DNA from: Bacteroidota bacterium
Lineage (GTDB): Bacteria > Bacteroidota > Bacteroidia > B-17B0 > Aurantibacillaceae
Assembly (NCBI GenBank): GCA_020403265.1
Contig: JADBXZ010000008.1
Span: forward strand, 78,181 to 142,180
Reading direction: 5' to 3'
DNA: 64,000 nt
Shown here: positions 8,353 to 17,661 of the stretch, in pieces
How the letters are laid out: every line of letters begins with the position of its first letter
How positions within the stretch are numbered: position 1 is the first letter of the stretch
Notes under the pieces: generated by a model
Told to the model about the DNA's origin: nothing
Seen by the model: only the letters and a program-made list of their open reading frames with translations
The model's database searches: none
Program-made: the position numbers and the translations under genes

Positions 8353-8851
8353 ACAAAAACTAACAAAAATTAAAACATTTATTTTTGATGTTGACGGTGT
8401 TTTAACTGACGGCAAAGTGTTTGTTTTTGAAAATGGTGATGTCGTTAGAAATATGAATAGCAAGGATGGATATGCTATTCATTTAGCTGTAAAAAAAAAT
8501 TATAGAATCGTAATAATAAGTGGTGGCAATAATGTAGCCATTAAAAATATGCTGATTAAAGCAGGAGTAATAGATATATTTATTAATCAGCATGATAAGT
8601 TGCAATGCTATAAGGATTTCATTGCTGAAAATGGACTTTCAGAAGAGGAAATTTTATACATGGGCGATGATTTACCAGATTGGGAGGTGATGAGCAGAGT
8701 CGGCTTGGCTGTCTGTCCTAATGATGCTGCTACCGAAATAAAAGCGTTGTCTCTTTATATTTCTAATAACAAAGGAGGCGAAGGTTGTGTACGTGATATA
8801 ATTGAGCAGGTTTTGAGAGTGCAAAATAATTGGGAAATTTCCAATTGGTAG
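8339..8851 (+). CDS. kdsC: KdsC-like HAD phosphatase
   Basis: A 170-residue HAD-superfamily phosphatase of the C0 type, the length and motif pattern of KDO-8-phosphate phosphatase (KdsC/YrbI). Motif I is FIFDVDGVLTDG with D17 and D19, motif II ISGGNN and motif IV YMGDDLPDWEVM. The expected role is dephosphorylation of KDO-8-phosphate for lipopolysaccharide core synthesis. The overlap with the upstream DUF2520 gene suggests one operon with the ccm genes. A related nonulosonic-acid phosphatase is possible. Confidence 0.82.
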   Translation: MENFKQKLTKIKTFIFDVDGVLTDGKVFVFENGDVVRNMNSKDGYAIHLAVKKNYRIVIISGGNNVAIKNMLIKAGVIDIFINQHDKLQCYKDFIAENGLSEEEILYMGDDLPDWEVMSRVGLAVCPNDAATEIKALSLYISNNKGGEGCVRDIIEQVLRVQNNWEISNW

Positions 8852-8987
8852 TGATTTTTTGAAATAAAATTCGTAATTTCATTAAAACAAAATTTTGTCA
8901 TGAAATGGTTGATTGTTTGTTCATGCAAAAATGATAGAACGAACAAAGCTAATTCCATGTCTTAATAAGAACAATTAAAAGCTACAT

Positions 8988-11513
8988 ATGAAACGAATTT
9001 TATTACTACTTGTAATTTCTACGTCACTCTGTTGTGTATTACCGGCACTATACAGTCATTTCTCTTTAAACAATAATTTCCAGGAGCATGAGGCTGAAAA
9101 TATTGAAGCGCCTTATGAGTATTTTTCCCAAATCCGTTCCTTTCCTGATTCTGCGTTTGATTACAAAGCTTATTCTGAAGCATTAACGCAAGAGCAACAA
9201 TTTATTTCAGCTAATCGTTCGGCATTAAGCGGTAACTGGCAATTTGAGGGACCTACAAACATTGGAGGTAGAATAACCGCTTTTAAAATTCATCCAACTA
9301 ATTCCGCAATTATGTTGGCAGGTTGTCCCGGAGGTGGTTTATTCAGAACAACTAATTCAGGCGTAACATGGACACCGGTTTTTGATAACCAGAGCCACTT
9401 ATCTGTTGGGTGTTTAGCTTTTAATCCCGGTAATCCAAATGTTGTATATGCAGGTACAGGTGATCCTGATATGCCACAATCATGTTTAGTAGGAAATGGT
9501 ATTTACCGAAGCTTGGATGGAGGTGTTACCTGGAGTAGTTTTGCATTAACTAATCATGGGGTTATCACCCAAATATTGGTGAACCCAACAAATACGTTGG
9601 TTATCTATGCATCTTCAATGGGTACACCAATGGTTAGAAATAATACCCGTGGCGTATATAAATCTATCGATGGGGGCTTAACATGGTCGCAAGTTTTATT
9701 TATTAATAACGAAACTGGCGTGAGTGATTTAGTGATGGATCATACAAATCCAAATATCATTTATGCAGCTGGTTTTAGCAGAATACGCACAAACACAGAA
9801 TCACTAGGTTACTCTATGGCAACCAGATTGTATAAAACTACAAATGGTGGAACAAGTTGGAGTATCATACATACGGGTTTACCTAATACAAAGCTATCCC
9901 GTTTTGGTATCTGTATGAGTAAACAAAATCCTAACAAATTATATGTCTCAGTTTGTGATTCAACTTATAATTTAGAAAATATTTACGTTACAACTAATGG
10001 TGGAGCTTCATTCACCGTATGTCCGGGTTCTTCAGCAGCCGCTACAAATTTAGGTGGTTTTGGTTGGTATTTTGGTAAAATTGAGGTTAGCCCAACGAAT
10101 GATAATGTGGTGTTTACGATGGGAATAGAACATTTTAAATCTACTGATGGTGGTATGTCTTTTAATCTGAATCAGCCGCCATGGTGGAATTATAACCCAC
10201 ATGCAGATATTCACGGTATTCAATTTAAATCTCCTGCCAATTATATAATTGCCACTGATGGAGGTTTGTTTGAGACAACTGACGATGGTTTAAATTATAG
10301 TAGAGTTGACAATATCCCAAATACACAATTTTACAGAGTTAATTACAATCCATTTACTGTTGCAGAGTATGCCGGAGGAACACAAGATAATGGTACAAAT
10401 ATAGGGGGAGCTGCAAGTGGATTAGGTAGTTGGTTTGCTGAATTTGGAGGCGATGGTTTTCAGCCACGATTTGATTTTAATAACTCAATGATTCGATATG
10501 TTGAAACACAAAATGGTAACCTATGGGTTAGCACAGACGGCGGATCAAATTATAACAGCTTTGATGGCACTTTGAATTCTTCTGATCGAAGAAATTGGGA
10601 TATGCCTTATGTTTTTGGAGGAGGTACCAACACAGCAGTAATGTTAACGGGCACTTACAGGGTCCATAAAACAACATCAAACCCTATTGATAATTGGGTG
10701 CCGATTAGTCCTGATCTAACAGATGGAATTATTTATGCCCCTCGTTTTCATAACATCAGCGCAATTGATAATTCACGATTAAATACCAACCACATTTATG
10801 CAGGCACAAGCGATGGCAATGTTTGGCGAAGCTTGAATGGAGGAACAACGTGGGATAGTTTGCAAATGACTTTACCTTATCGTTATGTTACTTCGATTCA
10901 TCCCTCACCAAATATTACCAATAATGTTTACGTTACTCATAGTGGTTATCGTTATAATCAATACATTCCTCATATTCATAAGTCAATCAATAATGGAACA
11001 AATTGGACAGATATCAGCGGTAATTTACCTCAAGCCGGCATTAACGATGTATTGATTGTTAACGGGAATGAAAATGTTTTATTTGTGGCGAATGATTTGG
11101 GTGTTTACTATACCCTTAATGGAGGTATTAGTTGGGCTAGGTTAGGAATAAATATGCCTTTAATAGTTGTAGCAGATTTAGAGTATAATCCAGTTACCAA
11201 ACAACTTATTGCAGGTACCTATGCAAGAGGAATTTTTACATATGACATAACCGGCTTACTAAGTACAGTTGGAAAAAACGAACTTCTTAATAAATCGTTT
11301 CAGTTAAACTTATTCCCAAATCCAGCCAATTCAATTTTGAATATTTCAGGTGTTGACGATGATAGTCTAATTTATTTGATGGATTTGAATGGTAAAATTT
11401 TGAAGAGCGACTCTAGAAGAGAAGTGGAAGTGAAAGAATTACCATGCGGAATTTATTTTATAAAGGCGAGTGTAGGAGGGCAAATTCAAACAAAACAATT
11501 TATCAAGTATTGA
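8988..11513 (+). CDS. secreted beta-propeller (sortilin/BNR-like) protein with T9SS sorting domain
   Basis: An 841-residue exported protein. A signal peptide (residues 1-20) is followed by repeated BNR/VPS10-like units of the form S.DGG.TW (for example YRSLDGGVTWSS, YKTTNGGTSWSI, WRSLNGGTTWDS), which build beta-propellers. The last 75 residues are a type A T9SS sorting domain (FPNPANSILNISG ... GIYFIKASVGG ... KQFIKY). It is therefore expected to be delivered to the cell surface or medium. Enzymatic activity cannot be told from the sequence. Confidence 0.88.
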   Translation: MKRILLLLVISTSLCCVLPALYSHFSLNNNFQEHEAENIEAPYEYFSQIRSFPDSAFDYKAYSEALTQEQQFISANRSALSGNWQFEGPTNIGGRITAFKIHPTNSAIMLAGCPGGGLFRTTNSGVTWTPVFDNQSHLSVGCLAFNPGNPNVVYAGTGDPDMPQSCLVGNGIYRSLDGGVTWSSFALTNHGVITQILVNPTNTLVIYASSMGTPMVRNNTRGVYKSIDGGLTWSQVLFINNETGVSDLVMDHTNPNIIYAAGFSRIRTNTESLGYSMATRLYKTTNGGTSWSIIHTGLPNTKLSRFGICMSKQNPNKLYVSVCDSTYNLENIYVTTNGGASFTVCPGSSAAATNLGGFGWYFGKIEVSPTNDNVVFTMGIEHFKSTDGGMSFNLNQPPWWNYNPHADIHGIQFKSPANYIIATDGGLFETTDDGLNYSRVDNIPNTQFYRVNYNPFTVAEYAGGTQDNGTNIGGAASGLGSWFAEFGGDGFQPRFDFNNSMIRYVETQNGNLWVSTDGGSNYNSFDGTLNSSDRRNWDMPYVFGGGTNTAVMLTGTYRVHKTTSNPIDNWVPISPDLTDGIIYAPRFHNISAIDNSRLNTNHIYAGTSDGNVWRSLNGGTTWDSLQMTLPYRYVTSIHPSPNITNNVYVTHSGYRYNQYIPHIHKSINNGTNWTDISGNLPQAGINDVLIVNGNENVLFVANDLGVYYTLNGGISWARLGINMPLIVVADLEYNPVTKQLIAGTYARGIFTYDITGLLSTVGKNELLNKSFQLNLFPNPANSILNISGVDDDSLIYLMDLNGKILKSDSRREVEVKELPCGIYFIKASVGGQIQTKQFIKY

Positions 11514-11600
11514 TTTTGAACACCTCTGCATCTCTATTATATGTTAAAATTTAGGTTAATTCGTTATTTTTTTATATCTTAGCTTATTAAACCAAACAAT

Positions 11601-12593
11601 ATGAAAAAACTTTTATTTTTAACGGGTCTGGCATTCACCTTATCAAGTAATGCACAATTAACTCAGGCAAATAATGCGCCTGCCCCTGGTGATACTTACA
11701 GCATGGCTGTTACATCTCCAAGTGTACTTTCTCCGGGAGCATCAGGTGCCGGAGCGGTTTGGACTTATACAAACATTACTCTCGGAACAACTACAGGATT
11801 TTCATCGGCAGCATACAGCGCGGCTTCATACAGCCCCTCTAATGTGTTGTTAACTAACACCTCTAGCGAATCATTTTATTATGAGTCAACTTCAAATTAT
11901 TTAAAGTCATTTGGTGGGAATGTAATTTTTAATACCGGCCTAGGTGCCGTACCAGGCACAATAACATATTCAGCGGGAGCTTTTGAAGCCGTTTATCCAA
12001 TGAGTTTGTCTACAAGTTCAACTTCAGCAGTTGGTGGTAGCATTGTTGCATTAAGTAACAATGGAACTTTTGTTGGTAGTGCAAGTACATTGGCAGATGC
12101 AACTGGAACTTTAGTTTTACCTGGTAGAACCTATACAAATGTAATTCGTGTTAGACTAACCCAATCTTATACAGTAAGTTCAGCATTAGTTAATGGCCCT
12201 GTAGATAATGTAGTTTATAAATATTTTGCAGCCGGTAAAAAGAACCCTGTATTAGTAATAAGCACATCCACAACTAATTTAGGTTCTCCTAGCACTCAAA
12301 CTACCGTTTCAGTTGATGCTAATTATTTAGCAACAGGAATTAATAATGTTAATGGTTCTTCTTCTGAAGTTATAGCCTATCCAAATCCGGCTAACAATCA
12401 ATTAAACATTGTTGCTGCTGAAGCAACTTCTTTAGTTATTTCAGATATAACCGGTAAAACAATTTTATCAACCAATGTGAATAATGGTAAATCTGCCATT
12501 AACACAGAGAATTTTGTAAACGGCGTTTATTTTTACACGCTTTACAATAACAATACTAAACTGGGAGTTGGTAAATTTACAGTTACACATTAA
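11601..12593 (+). CDS. secreted T9SS-cargo protein
   Basis: A 330-residue protein with a signal peptide (MKKLLFLTGLAFTLSSNAQ), a serine/threonine/glycine-rich beta-strand body of unknown fold and a type A T9SS sorting domain at the C-terminus (AYPNPANNQLNIVAAEA ... NGVYFYTLYNN ... GKFTVTH). The gene stands alone, followed by a terminator. No enzymatic motif is visible. Confidence 0.8.
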   Translation: MKKLLFLTGLAFTLSSNAQLTQANNAPAPGDTYSMAVTSPSVLSPGASGAGAVWTYTNITLGTTTGFSSAAYSAASYSPSNVLLTNTSSESFYYESTSNYLKSFGGNVIFNTGLGAVPGTITYSAGAFEAVYPMSLSTSSTSAVGGSIVALSNNGTFVGSASTLADATGTLVLPGRTYTNVIRVRLTQSYTVSSALVNGPVDNVVYKYFAAGKKNPVLVISTSTTNLGSPSTQTTVSVDANYLATGINNVNGSSSEVIAYPNPANNQLNIVAAEATSLVISDITGKTILSTNVNNGKSAINTENFVNGVYFYTLYNNNTKLGVGKFTVTH

Positions 12594-12611
12594 TTATATT
12601 TAATTAATTTT

Positions 12612-12644
12612 AAAGCCATTCTATTCATTTAGAATGGCTTTTTG
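12612..12644 (+). terminator. intrinsic terminator
   Basis: Stem AAAGCCATTCT pairs with AGAATGGCTTT across an 8-base loop and continues into a T-run. It ends transcription of the preceding T9SS-cargo gene. Confidence 0.8.
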
Positions 12645-12678
12645 TTTTTAATTTTGTAAAATAAGAAAGAGAAGATTT

Positions 12679-13119
12679 ATGAATATAGAAGAAAAAATTA
12701 ATGCTGATATTAAATCAGCCATGTTAGCTAAAGAAGCAAAGAAACTAGAAGCTTTAAGAGCAATTAAATCCGTTGTGCTTTTACTCAAAACTTCACCGGA
12801 AGGTTTAACAGAGGAAAGTGCAATTAAAGCAATTCAAAAAGAAGTTAAGAAGCGCAAAGAAAGTGCAGATATTTACACTTCTCAAAACAGACCTGATTTG
12901 GTTGAAGCAGAAATATTCCAGGCAGAAGTGATGGAAGCTTATTTGCCTAAACAACTAAGCGAGGATGAAGTAAAAGCAGAATTGCAGAAAATCATTGAAC
13001 AGGTTGGTGCTAAATCAGCAGCCGATATGGGTAAAGTGATGGGCGCTGCAAGTAAAGCGCTTGCAGGCAAGGCAGACAATAAGATGGTTTCCGTTTTAGT
13101 TAAGCAATTATTTGGTTAA
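12679..13119 (+). CDS. GatB/YqeY domain-containing protein
   Basis: A 146-residue stand-alone YqeY-type protein, homologous to the C-terminal tRNA-contacting domain of GatB. The family hallmarks are present: an alpha-helical N-terminus (EEKINADIKSAMLAKEAKK), LRAIKSVVLLLKTSP, the VKKRKESADIYTSQNRPDL segment, EAYLPKQLSEDEV and ADMGKVMGAASKALAGKAD. A -7-like TAATTTTG at 12649-12656 precedes it. A strong hairpin terminator follows 26 bases after its stop. Confidence 0.9.
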   Translation: MNIEEKINADIKSAMLAKEAKKLEALRAIKSVVLLLKTSPEGLTEESAIKAIQKEVKKRKESADIYTSQNRPDLVEAEIFQAEVMEAYLPKQLSEDEVKAELQKIIEQVGAKSAADMGKVMGAASKALAGKADNKMVSVLVKQLFG

Positions 13120-13122
13120 CTA

Positions 13123-14118
13123 ATGCTATTTAATCCTCAAGATATAAGTCGGGACTTTAAACCCGACTTTTCTTTTTTTAGTCAACATGATTCACTAACT
13201 AAACTAGTGCAACATGTTAAATACGATGTATTTAATTTTGATGTTTTGAGGTTGGATTTGATGAATGAATTTTGGGGAGGAAATAAATTATTTAAGCTAA
13301 AAGAAAATATTCAATTTGTTTTAGATAATAAACTAAAAGGTGTAGTAACCTTTGGTGGTGCTAATTCCAATCACTTATATGCTACTGCGGCACTATGTAA
13401 TCAGTTTAATTTGCCTTGTGTTGTTTTAGTTAGAGGCGAGGCTAAGTTAAGGCAAACAAGTACGCTAACTTTTATGGAAAGCAAAGGGGCAACGATTTAT
13501 AATTTAAACAGAACGGATTATAAAAACAAAAACCAGCCGGAGTTCTTAGCCTATATAGAAAAATTATTTCCGGATTTTCATATCATCCCCGAAGGAGGAA
13601 ATAATCTGCTTGGCATTAAAGGGTGCGAGTCTATTTTACCCGGTGTACAAAATAATTACGACTATATTTTGTGTGCTTGTGGAACCGCCACAACCTTCAC
13701 GGGGATTTATAATGCTTCGCTTAAAAATCAAATAGTGATTGGGATTTCAGTTCTTAAGGGCGAAAACAGATTAATTCATGATGTTAATGCAACTCTTTTA
13801 AACCTTCATTCTAAACCATACATTGAGGAAAATAGGGAGTTAACTGAAGAAATAATCAGTTCAACAATTTTAAATGATTACGCTTTTTCCGGATACGCTG
13901 CTTTTGATAAGGAGTTAATCGAATTTAAGAATAATTTTGAAACCGAAACCAGCATTCCGTTAGACTATATTTATACCTCTAAATTATTTTATGGTGCCTC
14001 AGATTTAATGAGAAAGAAACGAATTTCAGAAACTAAAAAGGTACTAATTATTCATTGTGGCGGATTACAAGGTAATGCGGATTACGAGGCTCGTTACCAT
14101 TTAACCGATAAACGGTAA
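13123..14118 (+). CDS. PLP-dependent ACC deaminase / D-cysteine desulfhydrase-like enzyme
   Basis: A fold-type II PLP enzyme. The PLP lysine lies in GGNKLFKLKENI, followed by TFGGANSNHLYATAA, the glycine-rich phosphate-binding region ACGTATTFTGIY and the C-terminal IHCGGLQGN. In this family substrates are 1-aminocyclopropane-1-carboxylate or D-cysteine; which applies here cannot be decided. The ATG at 13123 gives 331 residues but places a strong terminator hairpin inside codons 8-19. A GTG at 13207 gives 303 residues, closer to the usual length, and may be the true start. The 3' end overlaps the convergent gene at 14094 by 25 bases. Confidence 0.82.
   Translation: MLFNPQDISRDFKPDFSFFSQHDSLTKLVQHVKYDVFNFDVLRLDLMNEFWGGNKLFKLKENIQFVLDNKLKGVVTFGGANSNHLYATAALCNQFNLPCVVLVRGEAKLRQTSTLTFMESKGATIYNLNRTDYKNKNQPEFLAYIEKLFPDFHIIPEGGNNLLGIKGCESILPGVQNNYDYILCACGTATTFTGIYNASLKNQIVIGISVLKGENRLIHDVNATLLNLHSKPYIEENRELTEEIISSTILNDYAFSGYAAFDKELIEFKNNFETETSIPLDYIYTSKLFYGASDLMRKKRISETKKVLIIHCGGLQGNADYEARYHLTDKR
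13146..13179 (+). terminator. intrinsic terminator inside the annotated 5' end of the ACC-deaminase-like gene
   Basis: An 8-bp stem, AAGTCGGG (13146-13153) with CCCGACTT (13062+100 to 13169, i.e. 13162-13169), is followed by a T-rich tract. It lies 26 bases after the YqeY-family stop codon, the expected place for that gene's terminator, but also within the first 19 codons of the next reading frame. Confidence 0.75.
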
Positions 14119-14819
14119 TTGATGCTCATAGCTGTGAAAAAATAATTCACAGGTCCAAATTCCAGAAATTTAAATAAGCCCAATCCAACACTAAAATGTT
14201 GTGTTAAGCGTGAGTCTTCAGAGCAAAATCGTTTACCGATTTGTCCTTGCACTGTAAAAGCCTGAAAGGGAATATTATATAAAAGATAACCAATCCTGAA
14301 GCGTGGTCCAACAAAAAGCCCGTTTTTAGAGGTGTTCTGATAGTAATTTAAATCAAATCCGCTGTTCCACATAAAATTCACTTTTTGACCGGTTTGTAAA
14401 CTACTTAATTGACTGGCTCTGGTTGTGTTGACATTAAAAAAGTTAAAACCGAAGGGAATCATCAATCCGACGTGTTGTTTCTTTGTTAAAATTCGTTCAT
14501 AGGCTAAAGTAAATCGAGATAAAGCAATATCACTTGGAATGATGCCGATAGCATTAATATATTTTTTTGTAGGTTGAGTAATTGAATCCTTTATTCTAAT
14601 TAATTTCAGTATACCGGCCTTTGTTTCAAGTAGTACAAGTTCATTTGAGGGTATCTGGTATATTTTTGCTTCAGCCGTTGTATCGGTGTAGGTCACTTGA
14701 TTTTCATGTATACTAACAATATTAACATAAAGCACTTTGCCATCTTTGAGTATGAGTTTATCTTGTGCACTCAAAATCAGTGTAACAAAAATAAATAAGA
14801 TGGTGCAGTTTAACTTCAT
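14094..14819 (-). CDS. exported envelope protein, beta-rich
   Basis: A 241-residue protein with a signal peptide (MKLNCTILFIFVTLILSAQ). Residues 20-90 carry a motif shared with the upstream neighbour: KLILKDGKVLYVNIVSIHENQVTYTDT. The remainder has alternating hydrophobic strands ending in an aromatic residue plus charge (NYRLSVKW), as in small outer-membrane beta-barrels. It directly follows the paralogue at 14820 with no gap, so the two form an operon and may work together. Function unknown. Confidence 0.7.
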   Translation of the reverse strand: MKLNCTILFIFVTLILSAQDKLILKDGKVLYVNIVSIHENQVTYTDTTAEAKIYQIPSNELVLLETKAGILKLIRIKDSITQPTKKYINAIGIIPSDIALSRFTLAYERILTKKQHVGLMIPFGFNFFNVNTTRASQLSSLQTGQKVNFMWNSGFDLNYYQNTSKNGLFVGPRFRIGYLLYNIPFQAFTVQGQIGKRFCSEDSRLTQHFSVGLGLFKFLEFGPVNYFFTAMSINYRLSVKW

Positions 14820-15626
14820 TTAAAATGTATAACCAATCATTATTGTTATTTGACATCTAAACACATTATTACGTTTATTTCTGGCATTTGAGTCCTCTAA
14901 AAACTCATCTGTAAAAGTGGCAATACCCAATCCAAAGCTTCCCGAAAGAAATAACTGATGGAAGGGTTTACTGCAGAGTCCGTAACTAATAATGTAAACA
15001 TTTGAATAGGTAGATTTATTAGTGTATTGCAGTATGCTCGATGAACCGGTAATGGTAATGGGCGTATAATTGAATAAAGTTCGTTTATACATGAGGCTAA
15101 TAAAGGGGATTCTGTTTTCTTCAGGATGATCTGACGGAAATTTTACGTTAATAAAACCACCAAATTCAAGATGCCGTTTGGAAGCGCTGAGGTTATTAAA
15201 TCTAAGGTTGAATAATGTAGTTCGGTTATTAATATTATATGAAGCAAAAACGCCTAAGTCAGCGTCTTTAGTGCAATTTTTTCGTTCGAAAGTGAAATTC
15301 AAATCGCCTAATGCAAATGCTGCCAGATTGGTTGAAATACTGTTATTAAAGCTTAAATCTCTGGGTCTTTTGCCATTATAAATTACTTCACTTTTTTCGG
15401 GCAAATTCAATATTTCGGTGGTATTATTTTTAAATTGTATGATTAGTAAATCTGCTTTAGGTATTTCATTAAGGTTGTTAAAAGTATCTTCAAACAAAAT
15501 AAAATCTGAATTGATTTCCTGAATTTTCCCAACTTGTTTTTCGCCGGTTTTAAAATAGATTAAATCTTGTGCTAGGCCTATGCTGGCTAAGTTAAAAAGG
15601 AATATAACAATTAATTGGCGCACCAT
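14820..15626 (-). CDS. exported envelope protein, beta-rich, paralogue of its neighbour
   Basis: A 268-residue protein with a signal peptide (residues 1-19, ending LASIGLAQ). The N-terminal DLIYFKTGEKQVGKIQEINSDFILFED segment resembles the equivalent part of the following gene. The C-terminal two thirds are strand-rich and end in MIGYTF, consistent with an outer-membrane barrel whose last residue is phenylalanine. First gene of a two-gene minus-strand operon. Function unknown. Confidence 0.7.
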   Translation of the reverse strand: MVRQLIVIFLFNLASIGLAQDLIYFKTGEKQVGKIQEINSDFILFEDTFNNLNEIPKADLLIIQFKNNTTEILNLPEKSEVIYNGKRPRDLSFNNSISTNLAAFALGDLNFTFERKNCTKDADLGVFASYNINNRTTLFNLRFNNLSASKRHLEFGGFINVKFPSDHPEENRIPFISLMYKRTLFNYTPITITGSSSILQYTNKSTYSNVYIISYGLCSKPFHQLFLSGSFGLGIATFTDEFLEDSNARNKRNNVFRCQITIMIGYTF

Positions 15627-15749
15627 ACTCGAAATTAAGGTAAGTACTGCTTTAAATCAATCAATTAACACCTTAGTTGTTAAACTCTTGGTTTTAATAA
15701 CCTTTTTTGCCCGTTTTTTTTGTAAATTAGTGGCTTAGTTCGTAAAAAA

Positions 15750-17198
15750 ATGGGTTGTAGTGGATGTAGCAGCGGTAGAGGCTGTAGTACTGAGAGTAGT
15801 GGCATACCAAAGGGTTGTAATAACAATGGAAGTTGTGGTACAAGTGGAGGTTGCAACAAGTTAAATGTGTTTGATTGGCTGGCCAACATGAAACTGCCCG
15901 GCGGGCAGGAGCCATTTGACATTGTTGAAATCAGATTTAAAAATTCCAGAAAAGAATTTTTCAGAAACGTTAATAACTTAAGTTTAAATGCAGGTGATGT
16001 TGTAGCTGTGGAAGCTTCTCCGGGTCACGATATTGGAATCGTGTCGCTAACCGGTGAATTGGTGCGTTTACAATTAAAAAAACGGAATATCAATACAGAA
16101 TCTGAAGAAATTAAAAAGGTTTACCGTAAAGCTAAACAGTCTGATATTGATAAATGGAAGGAAGCACAAGCGCTTGAGGTAAGCACCATGTATAAGGCAC
16201 GTACCATCGCTCTAAAATTGGGTTTAGAAATGAAACTTAGTGATGTAGAGTATCAAGGCGATAAATCAAAGGCCATTTTTTATTATACGGCAGAGGCCAG
16301 GGTAGATTTTAGAGAGTTGATTAAAGTGTTGGCTTTGGAGTTTGGTGTAAGAATTGAAATGAGACAGATAGGTGCAAGACAAGAAGCCTCAAGGCTTGGC
16401 GGCCTCGGTGCATGTGGAAGAGAATTATGTTGCAGCACCTGGTTAACCGATTTTAGAACCGTTAGTACTAGTGCAGCCAGATATCAGCAGTTATCACTTA
16501 ATCCATTAAAACTGGCAGGGCAATGCGGAAAATTAAAATGTTGCTTAAATTATGAGTTGGATAGTTATGTGGATGCCTTGAAAGATTTCCCTGAGATGGA
16601 GGGTAAGCGTTTAAAAACAAAACGTGGTGAAGCCTTTTTTCAAAAGAACGATATCTTTAAACGCACCATGATTTTTACTTACCGTGATGAGCCTGATGTT
16701 TTTATACCACTTAAAGTAGAGCAAGTAAAAGAAGTTTTGCAAGCTAACGCAAATGGTGTTTTACCGGATGATTTTAAAGTAGCCCCAACGATTATAGCAA
16801 AGGAAAAGATTGTTGAGCCAAATTTTGAAAACGTAGTAGGGCAAGATAGTTTAACGCGTTTTGATAAAAGACCTAAACAGAAAAATCAGTCGAGTAACAA
16901 ACCGACTAACCATAACCCTCAACGTCAAAAACAACAGGGCAATAAGCAAGTTAATACGCAACAAGCTAATGCTCAGACTAAACAAACGCTGCAGCAGCAA
17001 CAAAAGCCAAAGCAACAGCAACAGCAGAATAAGCCGCAGCACAAACCTCAGAATAAGCCCCAGAATAAACAACAAAATTCGAATCAAGGAAAACCGCAAC
17101 AAAATCAATCAGATAAGCGTCAATCCAATCAGCAGAACAGGCCTAATCAACAAAAACCAAATCAAGTTCAAAAGCCAAATGATAAACCAAGCGAATAA
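15750..17198 (+). CDS. ricT: PSP1 domain / RicT-like protein with a Q/N-rich tail
   Basis: A 482-residue cytoplasmic protein of the PSP1 (RicT/YaaT) family. The core (about 50-320) includes DIVEIRFKNSRKEFF, the SPGHDIG segment and the conserved cysteine motifs LGACGRELCCSTW and GQCGKLKCCLNYE, which in RicT help ligate iron-sulfur clusters. A cysteine- and glycine-rich leader (residues 2-31) and a long low-complexity C-terminal tail (about 370-482, mostly Q, N, K and P) flank it. RicT proteins act in RNA-maturation complexes in Firmicutes; the role in Bacteroidota is unclear. The last 20 bases overlap gldH. Confidence 0.88.
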   Translation: MGCSGCSSGRGCSTESSGIPKGCNNNGSCGTSGGCNKLNVFDWLANMKLPGGQEPFDIVEIRFKNSRKEFFRNVNNLSLNAGDVVAVEASPGHDIGIVSLTGELVRLQLKKRNINTESEEIKKVYRKAKQSDIDKWKEAQALEVSTMYKARTIALKLGLEMKLSDVEYQGDKSKAIFYYTAEARVDFRELIKVLALEFGVRIEMRQIGARQEASRLGGLGACGRELCCSTWLTDFRTVSTSAARYQQLSLNPLKLAGQCGKLKCCLNYELDSYVDALKDFPEMEGKRLKTKRGEAFFQKNDIFKRTMIFTYRDEPDVFIPLKVEQVKEVLQANANGVLPDDFKVAPTIIAKEKIVEPNFENVVGQDSLTRFDKRPKQKNQSSNKPTNHNPQRQKQQGNKQVNTQQANAQTKQTLQQQQKPKQQQQQNKPQHKPQNKPQNKQQNSNQGKPQQNQSDKRQSNQQNRPNQQKPNQVQKPNDKPSE

Positions 17199-17661
17199 AG
17201 CAATTATTTTCTTAATGGTTGGTATTGCCTTATTTTTTATAAGTTGCAATAGAGATGTTGTTTATAGCAAATATATTACGTTTAAAGATAATGAATGGCA
17301 TGCCAAAGACAAGGCTGTTTTTGACGTGGAGGTTAATGATAATCAAAGTTTAAATAACATTTCACTCATGATTAGGCATGCAGACAGTTATCCGTTCAGT
17401 AATATTTTTTTGTTTGTTACCACTAAATATCCTGATGGAAAGGTGTTAACTGACACCATGGAGGTTGTTTTGGCCAATGGTAAAGGAGAGTGGCATGGCA
17501 GTGGTGCCGGAGATATATTTGATTTAACCGTTCCGATAAAAAAAAATGTAAGATTTCCGCAAACCGGCAAGTATCAATTCATCTTTGAACAAGGCATGCG
17601 CCAGGATCCACTTCAGATGGTGATGGATTTTGGTTTTGAAATAAAAAAGAGTAAAGAGTGA
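17179..17661 (+). CDS. gldH: gliding motility lipoprotein GldH
   Basis: A 160-residue lipoprotein; the signal peptide ends in a lipobox (ALFFISC, with the acylated cysteine near residue 23). The conserved body includes YSKYITFKDNEWHAKDKAVFDVEV, TMEVVLANGKGEWHGSGAGDIFD and the end YQFIFEQGMRQDPLQMVMDFGFEI, the GldH pattern. GldH is required for gliding in Flavobacterium and often accompanies T9SS genes. I start it at ATG 17179, inside the end of ricT; the open frame further upstream runs antiphase through the ricT low-complexity tail and is not coding. Confidence 0.88.
   Translation: MINQANKAIIFLMVGIALFFISCNRDVVYSKYITFKDNEWHAKDKAVFDVEVNDNQSLNNISLMIRHADSYPFSNIFLFVTTKYPDGKVLTDTMEVVLANGKGEWHGSGAGDIFDLTVPIKKNVRFPQTGKYQFIFEQGMRQDPLQMVMDFGFEIKKSKE

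Noticed and set aside
8900..8965. Possible 21-codon lipoprotein-like frame before the beta-propeller gene
   Set aside because: Too short, with no promoter or RBS support.
15895..15912. CCCGGCGGGCAGGAG in ricT resembles the array palindromes
   Set aside because: It encodes conserved PGGQEP in the PSP1 protein and lacks a matching arm.
16861..17178. Long open frame upstream of gldH inside ricT
   Set aside because: It is the low-complexity ricT tail read out of frame; the lipoprotein signal starts at 17179.
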